NCBI GenBank assembly: GCA_900317915.1 | Contig: ONIO01000009.1 | Coordinates: 1-47,836 of the forward strand | Length of the DNA: 47,836 bases | Source of the DNA: an uncultured Lachnospiraceae bacterium | GTDB taxonomy: Bacteria; Bacillota; Clostridia; Lachnospirales; Lachnospiraceae | Reading direction: 5' to 3' | Part shown: piece by piece, positions 43,772 to 47,836 of the stretch | How the letters are laid out: every line of letters starts with the position of its first letter | Numbering within the stretch: the first letter of the stretch is position 1 | The notes under the pieces: model-generated | What the model saw: only the letters and a program-made list of their open reading frames with translations | The model's database searches: none | What the model was told of the DNA's origin: nothing | Program-made: the position numbers and the translations under genes

Positions 43772-44617
43772 TTATATTATGAAGTTGTCGATGAGGCGGG
43801 TCTTACCGATGTAGACTGCCATAGCAACCAGGGTATCCTCTTTGATTTCGTCTACTGGCATCATGTCATGATTGGATACGGCAGATACATAGTCAATCTT
43901 CGCCAATGGCTCCTTCTCGATCTCTGCTGTCATCTGCGCTAAGACTTCCTTCGCAGATGTCACTCCCTCTGCTACCAGTTTCTCTCCTAAGCGGACTGCT
44001 CTCCACAGGCAAAGAGCTGCCTGTCTCTCCTCAGGAGACAGATAGGTATTACGAGAGGACTTTGCAAGGCCATCCTCCTCACGGACGATTGGGCAGCCTA
44101 CGATCTCGATGCCATAACTCATATCACGAACCATCTTACGAATAATTGCTAACTGCTGTGCATCCTTCTGCCCGAAGAAGGCATAGTCAGGAGTTACGAT
44201 ATTAAAGAGCTTACTTACTACGGTACATACCCCGCGGAAGTGAATTGGTCTGGTCTGTCCGCAGAGCTGACGAGGCATATCATTTTGGATCTCTACGAAG
44301 GTAGCTGCATCCTCTTCATACATCTCCTCTACTTCTGGATGGAATACCAGGCTGGCACCGTGGGCTTCTAAGAGCTCACAATCATGAGCAAAGTCTCTTG
44401 GGTAGGACTCTAGATCCTCATTGGGGCCAAACTGGGTTGGATTGACAAAGTCAGATACCACAACACGGTCACACATGGAGACCGCCTTATCTACCAGACT
44501 GGCATGACCTTCATGGAGGTATCCCATAGTAGGAACCAGACCTACCGTCAGTCCCTGCTTCTTCCACTCTCTTACTTTTTCTCTTACTTCACTGATTTTT
44601 CCTGTTTTTTCTAGCAT
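43772..44617 (-). CDS. panC: Pantothenate synthetase
   Basis: 281 residues from the ATG at 44617, 5 nt after AGAGG; a 19-codon extension to an upstream GTG lacks a site. ATP-binding motifs LVPTMGYLHEGHASLVDKA and KDAQQLAIIRKM, then SSRNTYLSPEERQAA. It joins pantoate and beta-alanine with ATP. It lies between panB and panD. Confidence 0.97.
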   Translation of the reverse strand: MLEKTGKISEVREKVREWKKQGLTVGLVPTMGYLHEGHASLVDKAVSMCDRVVVSDFVNPTQFGPNEDLESYPRDFAHDCELLEAHGASLVFHPEVEEMYEEDAATFVEIQNDMPRQLCGQTRPIHFRGVCTVVSKLFNIVTPDYAFFGQKDAQQLAIIRKMVRDMSYGIEIVGCPIVREEDGLAKSSRNTYLSPEERQAALCLWRAVRLGEKLVAEGVTSAKEVLAQMTAEIEKEPLAKIDYVSAVSNHDMMPVDEIKEDTLVAMAVYIGKTRLIDNFII

Positions 44618-44712
44618 AACTACCTCTGTTCTCCCATATTCATCTATATGATACTTATGTAATCTCGGTTTCACTTTTTCAATATATCTATATCACTCAG
44701 CTCCCGGTTGGA

Positions 44713-45564
44713 TTATGCGTACTTCTCATCCAACTTCTTCAGGAAGTATTCATCGCAGTCACTCTTCACATAGGTCTGCTCTACTGCTGGATAGGATGTG
44801 GCCTTAACCTCACTGGCATAGCTATTGAAGGCCTCAAGCATGGCATCACCGATCTCACCAAAGTGCTTAGCGAATTTCGGTGTACGACCTCTGGTGATTC
44901 CTAGCATATCCTGCATAACTAAAACCTGAGCATCACAGCCACTACTTGCGCCGATACCGATGGTGATGCAGTGGTCCATCTTCTTAGTGATCAGGGTGGA
45001 CAGACGAGGTGGCACGCACTCTAGAGTTACTGCGAATGCACCTGCATCCTGAACTGCTAAAGCATCACGAAGGACACGCTCTGCATTGGCCTCTCCCTTA
45101 CCCTGTACCTTGAATCCGCCGAAGGCATTGTGAGACTGTGGAGTCATACCCACATGAGCCACAACCGGGATACCTGCATTGGTAATGGCCTGGATGGTTG
45201 GTGCGATCTCCGCGCCACCCTCAAGCTTTACAGCCTGACAGCCAGTCTCCTTCATGAGGCGACCAGCATTCCGAAGGCCCTGGGTTGGTCCCTCCTGATA
45301 GCTCATGAATGGCATATCAACTACAACAAAGGTATTCTCTGTTCCACGAACCACAGAGCGGCCATAGATGATCATCTCCTCCATGGTTACAGGCAGGGTA
45401 TCCTGATAGCCCTGCATGGTCATCCCCAGGCTATCTCCCACCAGAATCATATCGATAGCGGACTCATCCACGATTCGTGCGCTGGAATAGTCATAACAGG
45501 TAACCTGTGTGATTTTCTCCCCACTCATTTTCATTTCCTGCAGTGTTTTTACTGACGGTCTCAT
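44713..45564 (-). CDS. panB: 3-methyl-2-oxobutanoate hydroxymethyltransferase
   Basis: 283 residues. Metal and substrate motifs VGDSLGMTMQGYQDTLPVT, VAHVGMTPQSHN and ITIGIGASSGCDAQVLVMQD. It adds a hydroxymethyl group from methylene-tetrahydrofolate to ketoisovalerate to give ketopantoate. The start is 3 bp after the stop of the upstream reductase gene, so the two are coupled. Confidence 0.97.
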   Translation of the reverse strand: MRPSVKTLQEMKMSGEKITQVTCYDYSSARIVDESAIDMILVGDSLGMTMQGYQDTLPVTMEEMIIYGRSVVRGTENTFVVVDMPFMSYQEGPTQGLRNAGRLMKETGCQAVKLEGGAEIAPTIQAITNAGIPVVAHVGMTPQSHNAFGGFKVQGKGEANAERVLRDALAVQDAGAFAVTLECVPPRLSTLITKKMDHCITIGIGASSGCDAQVLVMQDMLGITRGRTPKFAKHFGEIGDAMLEAFNSYASEVKATSYPAVEQTYVKSDCDEYFLKKLDEKYA

Positions 45565-45567
45565 AAC

Positions 45568-46446
45568 TTACCTTACTCCTTCATCTTTCATAATCTCTTT
45601 TAGCGGTTGATAGTCCCGGTCTGGGTGCCTCTTTTCAGCCATCTCAACGAGCACCCTGGTCACACTCTGATAGAGGTCTTTTACCTGGTGATCCTCTGGG
45701 AAATGTAAACCAGATACCTCATCTACATGCTTCGATACCGTACTTGCATCGCATCGCTCTACCGGTCCAGTCAGGGCCATCAGTGGCCCCTTCTTTATAA
45801 TCCCCTGGAGATTGGCCTCCATCAAAGGTGCCAATGCCTCCATCGCTGATTCCTCTGTGAAGCCACAGTCCATCAAGAGTCTCTGGCTCTCATAGACGAG
45901 TCCACAGTAGAGATTACTTGCCATGGCACAGGCTAAGTGGTAACGCACCTTTTTGTCACCAGGGATTACCTGTGGGCGAAATCCCACACCAGATAAGAGC
46001 TCGGTCCACATTTCCATACAGGAGGAATCCCCCTGAAGGCAAAAAAAAGCACCCGTTAGTCCATTGTCGAGATTGTCTCTCCCATTGAATGGAAATAACG
46101 GATGTACTGTATAACCGATTGCTCCAGTTGCCTCGATCTGGGGGAAAGCATCCTCCACAGTCATGGCGCCACTGGTATGAATCAGAAATCTACCTGTCAG
46201 ATCATATTCTTTTAAGTCCTCGTAGACAGAACGAATCGCACTGTCTGGAACAGTCACAAAAATTGCATCACTGGCCTCGAGGAGGTCAGAATAATTGGTA
46301 AAAACTCTTGTTCCTGTGTCGAAAGCAGCAATCTCTGCAGACTCTATATGCTGACTCATGTAGCCAGTCACATTGACTCCGTGCCGGGCGAAGTATCCGC
46401 CCAGTGCATAGCCTACTTTCCCTGCTCCAATAAAACCTATTCGCAT
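45568..46446 (-). CDS. panG: Ketopantoate reductase of the PanG (Rossmann/DUF2520) type
   Basis: 292 residues from the ATG at 46446, ~9 nt after GGAAGG; an upstream in-frame ATG has no site. N-terminal NAD(P) Rossmann motif RIGFIGAGKVGYALGGYF, then a DUF2520 C-terminal domain (HPLFPFNG, KVRYHLACAMASNLYCGL). DUF2520 proteins of this type serve as PanG, an alternative to PanE. Its place immediately before panB, with no panE in the run, supports reduction of ketopantoate to pantoate. Function is inferred from family and context. Confidence 0.85.
   Translation of the reverse strand: MRIGFIGAGKVGYALGGYFARHGVNVTGYMSQHIESAEIAAFDTGTRVFTNYSDLLEASDAIFVTVPDSAIRSVYEDLKEYDLTGRFLIHTSGAMTVEDAFPQIEATGAIGYTVHPLFPFNGRDNLDNGLTGAFFCLQGDSSCMEMWTELLSGVGFRPQVIPGDKKVRYHLACAMASNLYCGLVYESQRLLMDCGFTEESAMEALAPLMEANLQGIIKKGPLMALTGPVERCDASTVSKHVDEVSGLHFPEDHQVKDLYQSVTRVLVEMAEKRHPDRDYQPLKEIMKDEGVR
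45699..45711 (-). repeat. Dispersed motif copy 12
   Basis: GGTTTACATTTCC on the minus strand inside panG, read as G-L-H-F. Confidence 0.75.
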
Positions 46447-46769
46447 CGCATCATCCCTTCCGAAAAAATACGACTGTTCCATGGAGACTTAAAATCATTG
46501 TCCGGTACAGTTTCCAATACCTGGAATACCATCCGCTTGTTAATATTTAAACAAATCAATTTTAGTCCTACCCTCATGAGAATTCAAGGAATTCCTACAA
46601 AAGTCCAGTGTATTATTACAGATGCACTTTTCCTTTGAAATACGCGTTTCCTTTGGCACTTTATTGTGTTAAAATGTAGGCACTTGAAACATGGATTCTA
46701 ATCGATCGCAATTCTTACATCCTATCCATGATTTCAGCAGGAAAAGACAAGGAAAAGGAGGTTCCTCTT
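46447..46769. promoter_or_regulatory. Divergent promoter region between panG and leuC
   Basis: A 323-bp non-coding gap with divergent genes. It should hold promoters both ways; a TTAAAAT near 46671-46677 is a possible -10 for leuC, but no clear -35 is seen. An AAAATGTAGGC near it resembles the dispersed motif with two differences. I see no leucine T-box or attenuator. Confidence 0.45.
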
Positions 46770-47836
46770 ATGGGAATGACAATGACGCAGAAGATTCTGG
46801 CTGCACATGCAGGACTGGATCATGTTGAGGCTGGACAGCTGATTGAAGCGAAACTGGATCTGGTTCTCGGTAATGACATCACAACGCCGGTTGCAATCCA
46901 CGAGATTGAGAAGATGAAAACCAATGGCGTGTTCGACAAGGACAAGATCGCCCTTGTTATGGATCACTTCGTCCCGAATAAGGACATCAAATCCGCTGAA
47001 CACTGTAAATTAGTCCGGGAATTTGCCGGTAAGGAAGGTATCACCAACTACTTCGATGTAGGTGAGATGGGTATCGAGCACGCTCTCCTGCCTGAAAAGG
47101 GCTTGGTTGTAGCAGGTGACTGTGTCATCGGTGCTGACTCCCATACCTGTACCTATGGTGCTCTGGGCGCCTTCTCTACAGGTGTTGGTTCTACAGATAT
47201 GGCTGCTGGTATGGCAACTGGACAGGCTTGGTTCAAGGTTCCATCTGCCATTAAGGTAGTGCTCACCAATCAGCCTGCTCCATTTATCTCCGGTAAGGAT
47301 GTCATCCTCTACTTAATCGGTGAGATTGGTGTAGACGGCGCTCTCTATCAGTCTCTTGAATTCACAGGCGACGGCCTGAAGTATATGAATATGGATGACC
47401 GTCTCACCATTGCGAATATGGCAATCGAAGGCGGTGCTAAGAATGGTATCTTCCCTGTGGACGAGTGGACGATAAGACAATTGCCTACATGAAGGAGCAC
47501 TCTGATAAGGAGCCTGTAATCTATGAAGCAGATCCAGATGCAGAGTACACGAGGGAGATCACCATCGATCTATCTACTCTCCGCCCTACTGTTGCCTATC
47601 CTCACCTTCCTGAGAATACCCATCCTGTTGAGGAGGCCAAGGACATCGCCATAGACCAGGTTGTTATCGGTTCCTGCACCAATGGTCGTATCTCTGACTT
47701 AGAGGTGGCTGCTAAGATTCTCTCTGGTAAGAAGGTGAAGAAGGGACTTCGTGTGATCATCATTCCTGGTACCCAGAATATCTACCTCGAAGCTATGAAC
47801 CGAGGCTACTTAAAGACCTTCGTAGAGGCTGGTGCC
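46770..47836 (+). pseudogene. leuC: 3-isopropylmalate dehydratase large subunit, frameshifted (partial at right edge)
   Basis: The ATG at 46770 follows GGAGG by 9 nt; an earlier in-frame ATG at 46728 includes that site and is rejected. Aconitase-family motifs are clear: [35 protein letters not shown] and, after the break, [19 protein letters not shown]. The frame breaks at 47457-47472, where GTGGACGA is duplicated in tandem; removing one copy restores P-V-D-D-K-T-I-A and an open frame to the window end. As written it stops at 47490-47492 after ~240 residues. It isomerises isopropylmalate in leucine synthesis; leuD is expected beyond the edge. Genuine mutation and assembly error cannot be separated here. 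Confidence 0.85.

Noticed and set aside
1..47836. tRNA genes or CRISPR arrays
   Set aside because: A TTCGA-type signal near 33870 lies inside pheT and has no cloverleaf around it; no regularly spaced direct repeats were seen.

Overview
The window looks like a chromosomal segment from a low-to-mid GC anaerobic Firmicute, most likely a Clostridia/Lachnospiraceae-type bacterium. The reasons are the mraZ-rsmH-ftsL-PBP-mraY-murD-ftsW-divIB-ftsZ order, a T-box leader on pheS, a B12-riboswitch leader, GGAGG-type ribosome binding sites, frequent TTG starts, and CO-dehydrogenase-type nickel accessory genes beside 2-hydroxyacyl-CoA dehydratase-like genes. Almost everything is transcribed leftward; only citrate synthase, a CheY/CheX-like pair and leuC run rightward. 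I see no rRNA, tRNA, CRISPR array, phage or intact insertion sequence.

Layout. 1-600: start of a leftward gene behind a cobalamin riboswitch and terminator. 610-4270: membrane protein of DUF4173 type, an XRE regulator with a DUF2975-type membrane protein, a family-2 glycosyltransferase and a 32-residue peptide gene. 4353-10586: polA, an M24 aminopeptidase P and a beta-CASP RNase-like hydrolase. 10787-19681: the most distinctive block. It has an Fe-S/FAD oxidoreductase, a His-rich CooJ-like protein, CooT, CooC, two 2-hydroxyacyl-CoA dehydratase-like proteins, their ATP-dependent activase, a 55-residue membrane protein and an AcsB-like protein, with no CO dehydrogenase catalytic subunit in view. 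20260-30116: division and cell-wall cluster with an MraZ operator of four 10-bp direct repeats. 30325-36745: lgt, queA, pheT and pheS; pheS and pheT are separated by a 172-bp element that folds into a cloverleaf-like palindrome. 36783-40664: a 6S-like RNA, citrate synthase, a small membrane protein and the CheY/CheX-like pair. 40823-46446: thrC, an AP2-domain protein with a decayed HNH nuclease core, and panD-panC-panB plus a PanG-type ketopantoate reductase, which completes a pantothenate route. 46770-end: leuC, interrupted by an 8-bp tandem duplication.

Two points stand out. First, a non-palindromic 11-mer, GGTYTACATTT (usually TGGTYTACATTTC), occurs 12 times exactly in 47.8 kb, on both strands, in genes (several reading frames) and leaders; fewer than 0.1 would be expected by chance. 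It resembles a dispersed signal such as a DNA-uptake or protein-binding sequence. The one inverted pair of it lies just upstream of the AP2-domain gene, so that protein is a candidate reader. Second, the nickel-accessory set (CooC, CooT, His-rich protein) sits with double-cubane-type dehydratase homologues and an AcsB-like protein, suggesting an uncharacterised metalloenzyme system. All calls are from reading the sequence; no database search was run.
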